From positions 868,001 through 932,000 of the forward strand of contig JBBEAM010000007.1 of NCBI GenBank assembly GCA_040882845.1: 64,000 nucleotides of DNA, given 5' to 3'. The translations under genes and the position numbers were made by a program. Numbering within the stretch: the stretch's first letter is position 1; every line of letters begins with the position of its first letter. Shown here in pieces: positions 45,833 to 55,300 of the stretch. The notes under the pieces were generated by a model. It searched no databases and was not told the origin of the DNA. It was given only the letters and a program-made list of their open reading frames with translations. This stretch comes from JBBEAM01 sp040882845. Its GTDB lineage: Bacteria; Pseudomonadota; Alphaproteobacteria; Kiloniellales; DSM-21159.

Positions 45833-47121
45833 CTCTCGCGGACAAGGATCGCATCTTCACCAACCTCTATGGCCAGCAGGACTGGAGCCTGGAGGCGGCC
45901 AAGAAGCGCGGCGCCTGGGATAACACCAAGGCGCTGATCGAGCTTGGCCGCGAGGAGATCGTCGAGCGTGTCAAGGCCTCGGGGCTGCGCGGGCGCGGCG
46001 GCGCTGGCTTCCCGACCGGCCTCAAGTGGTCCTTCATGCCGAAGGAATACGACGGACGTCCGGCCTATCTGGTGGTCAACGCCGACGAGTCGGAGCCCGG
46101 CTCCTGCAAGGACCGGGAGATCATGCGCAACGACCCGCATATCTTCCTCGAGGGCTGCCTGATCGCCGGTTTCGCGATGGGCGCACACGCCTGCTACATC
46201 TATATTCGCGGCGAATATTTCTACGAACACAGCCAGATCCAGGCGGCGATCGACGAGGCCTACGAGGCCGGTTTGCTCGGCAAAAACGCCTGCAAGGCCG
46301 GCTGGGACTACGATGTCTATCTGCACCGCGGAGCGGGGGCCTACATCTGCGGCGAGGAAACGGCGCTGCTGGAAAGCCTCGAAGGCAAGAAAGGCCAGCC
46401 GCGCCTCAAGCCGCCGTTTCCTGCAGCCTGCGGTCTCTACGGCTGCCCGACCACGGTCAACAACGTCGAGACCGTGGCCGTGGTCCCGACCATCCTGCGC
46501 CGCGGCGTCGACTGGTGGACCTCCTTCGGTCGCCCGAACAACCACGGCACCAAGATCTTCTCGATCTCCGGACATGTGAATACGCCCTGCAACGTCGAGG
46601 AGGCGATGTCGATCCCGCTCAAGGAGCTGATCGAGAAGTACGCCGGCGGCGTGCGCGGCGGCTGGGACAACCTGCTGGCCGTGGTGCCCGGCGGCTCTTC
46701 GGTGCCCTGCCTGCCGCAGGGGATCTGCAACGAGGTCTTGATGGATTTCGATGCCCTGAAGGAGCAGAAGTCGGGCCTCGGCACCGCCGCCGTCATCGTC
46801 ATGGACAGCTCCACCGACATCGTCGAGGCGATCTGCCGTTTCTCGCACTTCTACATGCACGAGAGCTGCGGCCAGTGCACGCCCTGCCGCGAGGGCACCG
46901 GCTGGATGTGGCGGGTGCTGACCCGCATGGTCGAGGGGCGGGCGCAGCTCGAGGAGATCGACACCCTGCTCGACGTCACCTATCAGGTCGAGGGCCACAC
47001 CATCTGCGCGCTCGGCGACGCGGCGGCCTGGCCGATCCAGGGACTGATCCGGCATTTCCGTCCGGAGCTGGAGCGCCGGATCAACAACTACCGCAAGGCG
47101 CATGCGCCGGCGGCTGAGTGA
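45829..47121 (+). CDS. nuoF: NADH-quinone oxidoreductase subunit F
   Basis: 430 residues. NuoF accepts hydride from NADH: the FMN/NADH region GLRGRGGAGFPTGLKWSFMP, the second nucleotide segment YICGEETALLESLEG, and the [4Fe-4S] N3 cysteines in ESCGQCTPCREG with a later Cys in HTICALGD. Length is typical. Confidence 0.98.
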   Translation: MTLADKDRIFTNLYGQQDWSLEAAKKRGAWDNTKALIELGREEIVERVKASGLRGRGGAGFPTGLKWSFMPKEYDGRPAYLVVNADESEPGSCKDREIMRNDPHIFLEGCLIAGFAMGAHACYIYIRGEYFYEHSQIQAAIDEAYEAGLLGKNACKAGWDYDVYLHRGAGAYICGEETALLESLEGKKGQPRLKPPFPAACGLYGCPTTVNNVETVAVVPTILRRGVDWWTSFGRPNNHGTKIFSISGHVNTPCNVEEAMSIPLKELIEKYAGGVRGGWDNLLAVVPGGSSVPCLPQGICNEVLMDFDALKEQKSGLGTAAVIVMDSSTDIVEAICRFSHFYMHESCGQCTPCREGTGWMWRVLTRMVEGRAQLEEIDTLLDVTYQVEGHTICALGDAAAWPIQGLIRHFRPELERRINNYRKAHAPAAE

Positions 47122-47147
47122 TTTTAAAGGCTTAGCAGGAGTTCTTC

Positions 47148-49211
47148 ATGCCGAAGCTGACCGTAGACGGTAAGGAGATCGAGGTCCCGGGCGGGATCAC
47201 GGTGCTGCAGGCCTGTGAGCTCGCCGGCGCCGAGATTCCGCGCTTCTGCTACCACGAACGCCTGTCAGTGGCCGGCAACTGCCGGATGTGCCTGGTCGAG
47301 ATGGAAAAGGCGCCCAAGCCGATCGCCTCCTGCGCTATGCCGGTCGGCGAGGGCATGGTGATCCACACCGATAGCGACACGGTGAAGAAAGCGCGCAACG
47401 GCGTGATGGAGTTCCTGCTGATCAACCATCCGCTGGACTGCCCGATCTGCGACCAGGGCGGCGAGTGCGACCTGCAGGACCAGGCGATGGCCTATGGCTA
47501 CGACCGCAGCCGCTATTCCGAGAACAAGCGCGCGGTCAGTGAGAAGTACATGGGGCCGCTGATCAAGACCATCATGACCCGCTGCATCCAGTGCACCCGC
47601 TGCGTGCGCGCGGCCACGGAAATCTGCGGCGTCGAAGAAATCGGCCTGGTCAACCGCGGCGAAAACGCCGAGATCACCACCTTGGAGCAGGCGATCACCT
47701 CGGAGATGGCCGGCAACCTGGTCGATGTCTGCCCGGTCGGCGCGCTGACCAGCAAGCCCTATGCCTTCGCCTCGCGCCCCTGGGAGTTGAAGAAGACTCC
47801 CACCGTCGATGTGATGGATGCGGTCGGCTCCAACATCCGGGTCGATAGCCGCGGCGCGCGGGTGCTGCGCGTCCTGCCGCGCATCCACGAGGACATCAAC
47901 GAGGAGTGGATCGCCGACAAGACCCGCCATGCCTGCGACGGTCTGGCCCGGAGGCGGCTCGACACGCCTTATCTCCGCAACGCCAAGGGCAAGCTGGTAG
48001 CGGCAAGCTGGGACGAGGCCTTCGCGGCCATCGCCGCCCGGCTGGATGACTTAGACGGCAAGCAGATCGCGGCCATCGCCGGCGATCTCTGCGACGTCGA
48101 ATCGATGTTCGCCCTGCAGGGCTTGATGCAGAGCCTCGGCTCGCCGCACCTCGACTGCCGCCAGGACGGCGCCAAGATCGACGGTAAGGCGCGGGCGGCC
48201 TATCGCTTCAACACCACCATCGCCGGGCTCGAGCGCGCCGACGCGGTGCTGCTGATCGGCACCAATCCGCGTTGGGAAGCGCCGCTGATCAACGCCCGCC
48301 TACGCAAGGCTTTCCTGCACAACGGTCTCAAGCTCGGCGTGATCGGCCAGCCGGTCGACCTGACCTACGAAGTCGACTACCTGGGCGCCGGGCCGGACAG
48401 CCTGCAGGAGATCGCCAAGGGCAAGGGCGGCTTCGCGGAGGTTCTGAAGAACGCCGAGAATCCCGCGCTTATCCTCGGCAGCGGCGCCGTGGCGCGCGCC
48501 GACGGCGCGGCGATCCTGGCCTTGGCCCGCGAACTGGCCGACAGCTTCGGCATGATCCGCGACGACTGGAACGGCTTCAATCTGCTGCAGCGCGCCGCCT
48601 CGCGGGTCGGCGGACTGGAACTCGGCTTTCTGCCAGGCGAGGGTGGCTGCGATGTCGCTGGCATCCTGGAGGGGGCCGGCAAGGGCGAGATCGATACGGT
48701 CTTCCTGCTGGGCGCCGACGAAATCGATATGAGTAAGCTCGGCGAAGCCTTCGTGATCTATCAGGGCCATCACGGCGATGCCGGCGCGCACCGTGCCGAC
48801 GTCATCCTGCCGGGCGCCGCCTATACGGAGAAGAACGCCACCTACGTGAACACCGAGGGCAGGGTGCAACTCGCGCGTCTGGCGGTTTTCCCGCCGGGCG
48901 ATGCGAAGGAGGACTGGACCATCCTGCGCGCGCTGTCGGAGCGCCTCGGCAAGACGCTGCCTTACAACAATCTTGGCGAGCTGCGGCAGAAGCTGATCGA
49001 GGCCAACCCGGTCTTCGCCGCGGTGGACCAGGTCGAACCGGCCGCCTGGGAGCCGTTCGGCGATGACGGCAAGGTGGACGGCGCCCCCTTCGGCCTGCCG
49101 GTCGCCAACTACTACATGACCGATCCGATCAGCCGGGCCTCCGAAACCATGGCCGAGTGCACCGCGACGCTGATCGACGGCAAGCAAGACGCGACCGGCA
49201 CCGATGGCTGA
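47148..49211 (+). CDS. nuoG: NADH-quinone oxidoreductase subunit G
   Basis: 687 residues, the largest peripheral subunit. The N-terminal ferredoxin-like domain binds a [2Fe-2S] cluster (CYHERLSVAGNCRMCLVE), then His-Cys ligated and [4Fe-4S] clusters follow (CPICDQGGECDLQDQ, RCIQCTRCVRAATEICG, DVCPVGALTSKPY). The C-terminal molybdopterin-oxidoreductase-like part lacks cofactor ligands. It overlaps nuoH by 8 bp. Confidence 0.97.
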   Translation: MPKLTVDGKEIEVPGGITVLQACELAGAEIPRFCYHERLSVAGNCRMCLVEMEKAPKPIASCAMPVGEGMVIHTDSDTVKKARNGVMEFLLINHPLDCPICDQGGECDLQDQAMAYGYDRSRYSENKRAVSEKYMGPLIKTIMTRCIQCTRCVRAATEICGVEEIGLVNRGENAEITTLEQAITSEMAGNLVDVCPVGALTSKPYAFASRPWELKKTPTVDVMDAVGSNIRVDSRGARVLRVLPRIHEDINEEWIADKTRHACDGLARRRLDTPYLRNAKGKLVAASWDEAFAAIAARLDDLDGKQIAAIAGDLCDVESMFALQGLMQSLGSPHLDCRQDGAKIDGKARAAYRFNTTIAGLERADAVLLIGTNPRWEAPLINARLRKAFLHNGLKLGVIGQPVDLTYEVDYLGAGPDSLQEIAKGKGGFAEVLKNAENPALILGSGAVARADGAAILALARELADSFGMIRDDWNGFNLLQRAASRVGGLELGFLPGEGGCDVAGILEGAGKGEIDTVFLLGADEIDMSKLGEAFVIYQGHHGDAGAHRADVILPGAAYTEKNATYVNTEGRVQLARLAVFPPGDAKEDWTILRALSERLGKTLPYNNLGELRQKLIEANPVFAAVDQVEPAAWEPFGDDGKVDGAPFGLPVANYYMTDPISRASETMAECTATLIDGKQDATGTDG

Positions 49212-50214
49212 GTTCTGGAGCGGATACGCCTGGCCGGGCCTCGTCATCGTCGCCCAGATTCTGGCGATCGTGGTGCCTTTGATCGGCGCCGTCGCCTATC
49301 TGACCTATGCCGAGCGCAAGGTCATCGCGGCGATGCAGCTGCGCAAGGGCCCCAACGTGGTCGGTCCTTTCGGCCTGTTGCAGCCGATCGCCGACGGCGT
49401 GAAGCTGCTGTTCAAGGAAACCATCCTGCCGGCCGGGTCGAACCGCGTGGTCTTCGTGCTCGCGCCGATGCTGACCTTCGTGCTGGCACTGGTCGCCTGG
49501 GCGGTGATCCCGGTCAACGAGGGCTGGGTGATCGCCGATATCAACGTCGGCATCCTGTTCCTCTTCGCGATTTCCTCGCTCGGCGTCTATGGCGTGATCA
49601 TGGCCGGCTGGGCCTCGAATTCGAAGTATCCCTTCCTCGGCGCCCTGCGCTCGGCGGCGCAGATGGTGTCCTACGAGGTCTCCATGGGCTTCGTGATCAT
49701 CACCGTGCTGCTCTGCGTCGGCTCGCTGAACCTGACCGACATCGTGATGGCGCAGCAGACCGTCTGGTTCTGCATCCCGCTGTTGCCGATGTTCGTGATT
49801 TTCTTCATTTCGACCCTGGCGGAAACCAACCGCTCGCCCTTCGACCTGCCGGAAGGCGAGTCGGAGCTGGTGGCCGGCTACTTCGTCGAATACTCGGCGA
49901 TGACCTTCGCGCTGTTCTTCCTCGGCGAATACGCCAACATGATCCTGATGAGCGCGATGACCACGATCCTCTTCCTCGGGGGCTGGCTGCCGCTGTTCGA
50001 CATCGCCCCGTTCAACTGGATTCCGGGGCCGATCTGGTTCATCGCCAAGGTCTGCCTGGTGCTGTTCTTCTTCCTCTGGGTGCGCGCTACCTTCCCGCGT
50101 TACCGCTACGACCAGCTGATGCGCCTCGGTTGGAAAGTCTTCCTGCCGTTTTCGCTGCTCTGGGTAGTGCTGACCGCCGGCGTGCTGATCGCTTTCGATT
50201 GGGTGCCGGCATGA
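49204..50214 (+). CDS. nuoH: NADH-quinone oxidoreductase subunit H
   Basis: 336 residues, eight membrane helices. NuoH forms the entry to the quinone channel: YAERKVIAAMQLRKGPNVVG, QPIADGVKLLFKE and the conserved acidic loop AETNRSPFDLPEGESELVAG. The start lies inside the nuoG end. Confidence 0.98.
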   Translation: MAEFWSGYAWPGLVIVAQILAIVVPLIGAVAYLTYAERKVIAAMQLRKGPNVVGPFGLLQPIADGVKLLFKETILPAGSNRVVFVLAPMLTFVLALVAWAVIPVNEGWVIADINVGILFLFAISSLGVYGVIMAGWASNSKYPFLGALRSAAQMVSYEVSMGFVIITVLLCVGSLNLTDIVMAQQTVWFCIPLLPMFVIFFISTLAETNRSPFDLPEGESELVAGYFVEYSAMTFALFFLGEYANMILMSAMTTILFLGGWLPLFDIAPFNWIPGPIWFIAKVCLVLFFFLWVRATFPRYRYDQLMRLGWKVFLPFSLLWVVLTAGVLIAFDWVPA

Positions 50215-50309
50215 CGGCGTCCCCTTGCATCGCGGTGGCCGGAATGGGAGAAGGTGGCACCGCCGCCGCCGCAACTTCGCAACCTCTCGCACGAGGACAG
50301 TAGGATTCG

Positions 50310-50801
50310 ATGGCAAGCCTTGACCGCACAGCACGGACGTTCCTGCTTTGGGAACTGCTCGGGGGGCTCGGCCTGACCTTGAAGTACTTCTTCAAGCCGA
50401 AGGTGACCTTGAACTACCCCTATGAGAAAGGCGCGCTTTCGCCGCGGTTCCGGGGCGAGCACGCGCTGCGCCGCTATCCCAACGGCGAGGAGCGCTGCAT
50501 CGCCTGCAAGCTCTGCGAGGCGATCTGTCCGGCCCTGGCGATCACCATCGAGGCCGAGCCGCGCGGCGACGACGGCAGCCGCCGCACGACGCGCTACGAC
50601 ATCGACATGACCAAGTGCATCTACTGCGGTCTCTGCGAGGAGGCCTGCCCGGTGGACGCCATCGTCGAGGGTCCGAACTTCGAGTTCGCCGCGGAGACCC
50701 GCGAGGAGCTGTTCTACAACAAGGACCGACTGCTCGCGAACGGCGACCGCTGGGAATACGAGATCGCCTTGAACCTGGAGAAGGAGGCGCCCTACCGCTA
50801 G
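50310..50801 (+). CDS. nuoI: NADH-quinone oxidoreductase subunit I
   Basis: 163 residues. Two [4Fe-4S] motifs, CIACKLCEAICP and CIYCGLCEEACP, form clusters N6a and N6b. A short amphipathic N-terminal helix (ELLGGLGLTLKYFF) binds the membrane arm. A 95-bp gap, unusually long for this operon, separates it from nuoH; no gene is seen there. Confidence 0.98.
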   Translation: MASLDRTARTFLLWELLGGLGLTLKYFFKPKVTLNYPYEKGALSPRFRGEHALRRYPNGEERCIACKLCEAICPALAITIEAEPRGDDGSRRTTRYDIDMTKCIYCGLCEEACPVDAIVEGPNFEFAAETREELFYNKDRLLANGDRWEYEIALNLEKEAPYR

Positions 50802-50868
50802 GGCCGCCTGAAATGGGGGAAAGACACGTGCCGAACTACGGTCGAAACACCGGGAAGAGGGGGAGCCG

Positions 50869-51483
50869 ATGGTCATTCAAGCGCTGACCTTCTATCTCTT
50901 CGCGGCCATCGTGGTGGCCGCCGCCGTGATGGTGATCGCCTCGCGCAATCCGGTGCACTCGGTGCTGTTCCTGATCCTCGCCTTCTTCAACTCGGCGGGG
51001 CTCTTCGTGCTGCTCGGCGCGGAGTTCTTGGCGATGATCCTGGTCATCGTCTATGTCGGCGCGGTGGCGGTGCTGTTCCTCTTCGTGGTGATGATGCTCG
51101 ACATCAACTTCGTGAAACTGCGCGAAGGCTTCCTCCAGTACCTGCCGATCGGCGGTTTGATCGGACTGATCCTGCTGGTCGAGCTGGTGATGATCGCCGG
51201 CGCCTGGGTTTTCGCGCCGCAGGCCCAGAGCCAGGCGCGGCTGCCGATCCCCGATCCCGAACAGGTCACCAATACCGACGCCATCGGGCGGGTGCTCTAT
51301 ACCGACTACATCTACCTCTTCCAGGCATCCGGCATCGTCCTGCTGATCGCAATGGTCGGTGCCATCGTGCTGACCCTGCGGCAGCGCGAGGGCGTGCGCC
51401 GCCAGAAGATCTCGCAACAGGTCGGGCGCTCGCGCGCCGACAGCATCGAGATCAAGAACGTGCCCAGCGGAACGGGAATCTGA
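50869..51483 (+). CDS. nuoJ: NADH-quinone oxidoreductase subunit J
   Basis: 204 residues with five membrane helices; conserved VIASRNPVHSVLFLILAFF and EFLAMILVIVYVGAVAVLFLF. The C-terminal cytoplasmic tail is basic. The ATG has GGGGGAGCCG upstream. Confidence 0.97.
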   Translation: MVIQALTFYLFAAIVVAAAVMVIASRNPVHSVLFLILAFFNSAGLFVLLGAEFLAMILVIVYVGAVAVLFLFVVMMLDINFVKLREGFLQYLPIGGLIGLILLVELVMIAGAWVFAPQAQSQARLPIPDPEQVTNTDAIGRVLYTDYIYLFQASGIVLLIAMVGAIVLTLRQREGVRRQKISQQVGRSRADSIEIKNVPSGTGI

Positions 51484-51485
51484 GC

Positions 51486-51797
51486 ATGCTGGAAATCGGC
51501 CTGTCGCATTATCTGACGCTGGGAGCGATCCTCTTCACCCTGGGGATCTTCGGGGTGTTCCTGAACCGCAAGAACGTCATCATCATCCTGATGTCGGTCG
51601 AGTTGATCCTGCTCGCCGTCAACATCAACCTGGTGGCCTTTTCGGCGCATCTCGGCGATCTCGTCGGGCAGATCTTCACCCTGCTGATCCTGACAGTCGC
51701 CGCCGCCGAGGCGGCCATCGGCCTGGCCATCATCGTCGTCTACTACCGCAATCGCGGCTCGATCGAGGTCGAGGATATCAGCCTGATGAAGGGCTAA
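51486..51797 (+). CDS. nuoK: NADH-quinone oxidoreductase subunit K
   Basis: 103 residues, three helices; MrpC-like. The buried conserved acids lie in MSVELILLAVNINLVAF and AAAEAAIGLAIIVVYYR. It begins 2 bp after nuoJ. Confidence 0.98.
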   Translation: MLEIGLSHYLTLGAILFTLGIFGVFLNRKNVIIILMSVELILLAVNINLVAFSAHLGDLVGQIFTLLILTVAAAEAAIGLAIIVVYYRNRGSIEVEDISLMKG

Positions 51798-51803
51798 GCC
51801 GCG

Positions 51804-53750
51804 ATGATCGATTTCGCCATCGTCTTCCTGCCGCTGCTCGGCGCCATCCTGGCCGGGTTCCTCGGCCGCCGGATCGGCGACCGCGGTGCCCAGATCGTCA
51901 CCTGCGCGCCGCTCTGGCTGGCCGCCGCCCTGTCGGTCTGGGTCTTCATCGACGTCGCCCTGGGCGGCAACAGCCGCACGGTGGAACTCTTCACCTGGTT
52001 CGACAGTGGCAGCTTCGAGCTGAGCTGGGCGCTGCGCGTCGATACCCTGACCGCGGTGATGTTCTGCGTCGTCACCATCGTTTCGGCGGTGGTGCACCAG
52101 TACTCGGTCGGCTACATGGCCGAGGACCGCTCGATCCCGCGCTTCATGGCCTATCTCTCGCTGTTCACCTTCATGATGCTGATGCTGGTGAGCGCCGACA
52201 ACTTCGTGCAGATGTTCTTCGGCTGGGAGGGAGTCGGTCTCGCGTCCTATCTCCTGATCGGATTCTGGTACGAGAAGCCCAGCGCCAACGCCGCGGCGAT
52301 CAAGGCCTTCCTGGTCAACCGGGTTGGCGACGTCGGCTTCGCGCTCGGCATCGCCGGGGCCTTCCTGCTGCTCGGCACGGTGGATTTCGACACCGCCTTT
52401 GGCGCCGTCGAGGGCGTGCAGAATGCGCAGTTCACCGCCTTCGGCATCGAGGGCCATGCGCTGACCATCGTCTGCCTGCTGCTGTTCGTCGGCGCCATGG
52501 GCAAGTCGGCGCAGCTCGGCCTGCACACCTGGCTACCCGACGCCATGGAGGGCCCGACACCGGTGTCCGCGCTGATCCATGCCGCGACCATGGTGACCGC
52601 CGGCGTGTTCATGCTGTGCCGGCTGTCGCCGATCTTCGAGTACGCGCCGGACGCGCTGACGGTGGTGACCTATGTCGGCGCGGCGACCGCCATCTTCGCC
52701 GCCACGGTCGGCCTGACCCAGACCGACATCAAGCGGGTGATCGCCTATTCGACCTGCTCGCAGCTCGGCTACATGTTCTTCGCCATTGGCGTCTCGGCCT
52801 ATTCGGCGGCGATGTTCCACCTGATGACCCACGCCTTCTTCAAGGCGCTGCTGTTCCTCGGCGCCGGCTGCGTGATCCACGCCATGCACCACGAGCAGGA
52901 CATGCGCAAGATGGGCGGCCTGATGAAGAAGATCCCGGTCACCTACGCCTTGATGCTGATCGGCTCCCTGGCCCTGGCGGGGATCGGCATTCCGGGCACC
53001 GGCATCGGCTTCGCCGGCTTCCAGTCCAAGGACATGGTCCTGGAGGCGGCCTACGGCGCCCACACTACCGAGGGGACGGTCGCCTACGTGCTTGGCACCA
53101 TCGCCGCTTTCCTGACGGCCTTCTACTCCTGGCGGCTGCTGATCATGACCTTCCACGGGCCGACCCGTGCCGACGCGCACAGCTTCGACCACGCCCACGA
53201 GGCGCCAAAGGTGATGATCTACCCCCTGGGCATCCTGGCGCTGGGGGCGGTGATCGCGGGTATGGCGGGCTACGGCGTGTTCGTCGGCCAAGGCATGGAG
53301 AGCTTCTGGGGCGACTCGATCCTCGATCTCAACGACTCTATCGAGAAGGCGCATCATGTGCCCTTCTGGGTCAAGTCGCTGCCGGTGGCGATGGGCGTGC
53401 TCGGCATCCTGGCCGCCTACTATGTCTATCTCTGGCGGCCGGGGACCGACGCGCTCCTGGCGCGCAAGCTGCGGCCGCTTTACCTCTTCTCCTTCAACAA
53501 GTGGTACTTCGATGAGCTCTACGAGGCCGTCTTCGTTCGCCCGGCCTGGTATCTCGGCCGCGGTCTGTGGAAGACCGGAGACGGCGCGCTGATCGACGGT
53601 ATCGGCCCGGACGGGCTTTCCGCGGCGGTGCGCAATCTCGCACGGCGCACCAGCCTGCTACAGAGCGGCTACGTCTACCACTATGCCTTCGCGATGCTGA
53701 TCGGCGTGGTGATCCTCGTCAGCTTCTATCTGTTCCTCAGTCTGGGATGA
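51804..53750 (+). CDS. nuoL: NADH-quinone oxidoreductase subunit L
   Basis: 648 residues, antiporter-like subunit with the long lateral helix at its C-terminus. Features: DNFVQMFFGWEGVGLASYLLIG with its conserved Glu, AQLGLHTWLPDAMEGPTPVS with the conserved Lys nearby, and HLMTHAFFKALLFLGAG. The most distal proton-pumping subunit. Confidence 0.98.
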   Translation: MIDFAIVFLPLLGAILAGFLGRRIGDRGAQIVTCAPLWLAAALSVWVFIDVALGGNSRTVELFTWFDSGSFELSWALRVDTLTAVMFCVVTIVSAVVHQYSVGYMAEDRSIPRFMAYLSLFTFMMLMLVSADNFVQMFFGWEGVGLASYLLIGFWYEKPSANAAAIKAFLVNRVGDVGFALGIAGAFLLLGTVDFDTAFGAVEGVQNAQFTAFGIEGHALTIVCLLLFVGAMGKSAQLGLHTWLPDAMEGPTPVSALIHAATMVTAGVFMLCRLSPIFEYAPDALTVVTYVGAATAIFAATVGLTQTDIKRVIAYSTCSQLGYMFFAIGVSAYSAAMFHLMTHAFFKALLFLGAGCVIHAMHHEQDMRKMGGLMKKIPVTYALMLIGSLALAGIGIPGTGIGFAGFQSKDMVLEAAYGAHTTEGTVAYVLGTIAAFLTAFYSWRLLIMTFHGPTRADAHSFDHAHEAPKVMIYPLGILALGAVIAGMAGYGVFVGQGMESFWGDSILDLNDSIEKAHHVPFWVKSLPVAMGVLGILAAYYVYLWRPGTDALLARKLRPLYLFSFNKWYFDELYEAVFVRPAWYLGRGLWKTGDGALIDGIGPDGLSAAVRNLARRTSLLQSGYVYHYAFAMLIGVVILVSFYLFLSLG

Positions 53751-53757
53751 CCGCGCG

Positions 53758-55290
53758 ATGATTTCCGATTGGCCGCTGCTGTCGCTCGTCATTTTCATCC
53801 CGCTGATCGGCGCGGGCTTCATCTTCGTCATCCGTGGCGAGGAGGCTGTGGTGGCGCGCAACGCGCGTTACGTCGCGCTGTGGACCTCGCTGGTGACCTT
53901 CGCGCTGTCGCTGTTCATCTGGTTCGGCTTCGAAAGGGGCACGGCCGCTTTCCAGTTCGTCGAGCAAGGCGACTGGATTCCGGCCTTCAACATCTCCTAC
54001 CACCTGGGCGTAGATGGCATCTCCATGCCCTTCGTGCTGCTGTCGACGGTGCTGACGCCACTCTGCATCCTGGCCTCCTGGGAAGCCATCAAGAGCCGGG
54101 TGCGCGAGTACATGATCGCCTTCCTGGTGCTCGAGACCCTGATGGTCGGGATGTTCTGTGCCCTCGACTTCTTCGTCTTCTACATCTTCTTCGAAGGCGT
54201 GCTGATCCCGATGTTCCTGATCATCGGCATCTGGGGCGGCCCGCGCCGGGTCTATGCGGCCTTCAAGTTCTTCCTCTACACGCTGACCGGCTCGGTCCTG
54301 ATGCTGCTGGCGATCCTGGCCATCTACCTGGATGCCGGGACCACCGATATCCCGACCCTGATGACCCACGCCCTGCCGGCGGGCATGCAGTTCTGGCTGT
54401 GGATCGCCTTCTTCGCTTCCTTCGCCGTCAAGGTGCCGATGTGGCCGGTGCACACCTGGCTGCCCGACGCCCACGTCGAGGCGCCGACCGCAGGCTCGGT
54501 GATCCTGGCGGGCGTGCTGCTGAAGATGGGCGCCTACGGCTTTCTGCGCTTCTCCATTCCGATCCTGCCCGACGCCACCGCGACTTTCACGCCGATCGTC
54601 TTCGGGCTGTCGATCATCGCCGTGATCTACACCTCGCTGGTCGCTCTGGTGCAGCAGGACATGAAGAAGCTGATCGCCTATTCCTCGGTCGCGCACATGG
54701 GTTTCGTCACCGCCGGGATCTTCACCCTGACCATTCAGGGGGTGGAGGGGGCGATCTTCCAGATGATCTCCCACGGTGTCGTCTCCGCCGCGCTCTTCCT
54801 GATCGTCGGGGTGGTCTACGACCGCCTGCATACCCGGGAGATCGCGCGCTACGGCGGTTTGGCCAAGTCCATGCCGACCTATGCGCTGGTCTTCATGATT
54901 TTCATGCTGGCCTCGGCCGGCCTGCCTGGCACCAGCGGCTTCGTCGGTGAGTTCCTGGTGATCGTCGGCGCCTTCCAGGTCAACACCTGGCTGGCCCTGC
55001 TGATGGCCAGCGGCATGGTGCTGGGCGCGGCCTACATGCTGGTGCTCTATCGCCGGGTGATCTTCGGCAAGCTCGACAAGGACGATCTGCTGGCGATGAA
55101 GGATATGAATCTGCGGGAGAAGCTGATTTTCGCGCCCTTGCTGGTGCTGGTGCTGTGGATGGGCATCTATCCGCTGCCAGTCCTGGACGTGATGTCGGCT
55201 TCGGTCGAGGGCCTCATCGAAAACTATCAGGTGGCAACCGCCGGGCACGAGGGCCTCTCGTCCCTGGCCTGGCTGCTGCCCGGCCGGTGA
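53758..55290 (+). CDS. nuoM: NADH-quinone oxidoreductase subunit M
   Basis: 510 residues, 14 helices, antiporter-like. DFFVFYIFFEGVLIPMFLIIG carries the conserved Glu, MWPVHTWLPDAHVEAPTAGS follows, and SVAHMGFVTAGIF with HGVVSAALFLIVG give the second half. Confidence 0.98.
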   Translation: MISDWPLLSLVIFIPLIGAGFIFVIRGEEAVVARNARYVALWTSLVTFALSLFIWFGFERGTAAFQFVEQGDWIPAFNISYHLGVDGISMPFVLLSTVLTPLCILASWEAIKSRVREYMIAFLVLETLMVGMFCALDFFVFYIFFEGVLIPMFLIIGIWGGPRRVYAAFKFFLYTLTGSVLMLLAILAIYLDAGTTDIPTLMTHALPAGMQFWLWIAFFASFAVKVPMWPVHTWLPDAHVEAPTAGSVILAGVLLKMGAYGFLRFSIPILPDATATFTPIVFGLSIIAVIYTSLVALVQQDMKKLIAYSSVAHMGFVTAGIFTLTIQGVEGAIFQMISHGVVSAALFLIVGVVYDRLHTREIARYGGLAKSMPTYALVFMIFMLASAGLPGTSGFVGEFLVIVGAFQVNTWLALLMASGMVLGAAYMLVLYRRVIFGKLDKDDLLAMKDMNLREKLIFAPLLVLVLWMGIYPLPVLDVMSASVEGLIENYQVATAGHEGLSSLAWLLPGR

Positions 55291-55300
55291 GGAGGCGCGC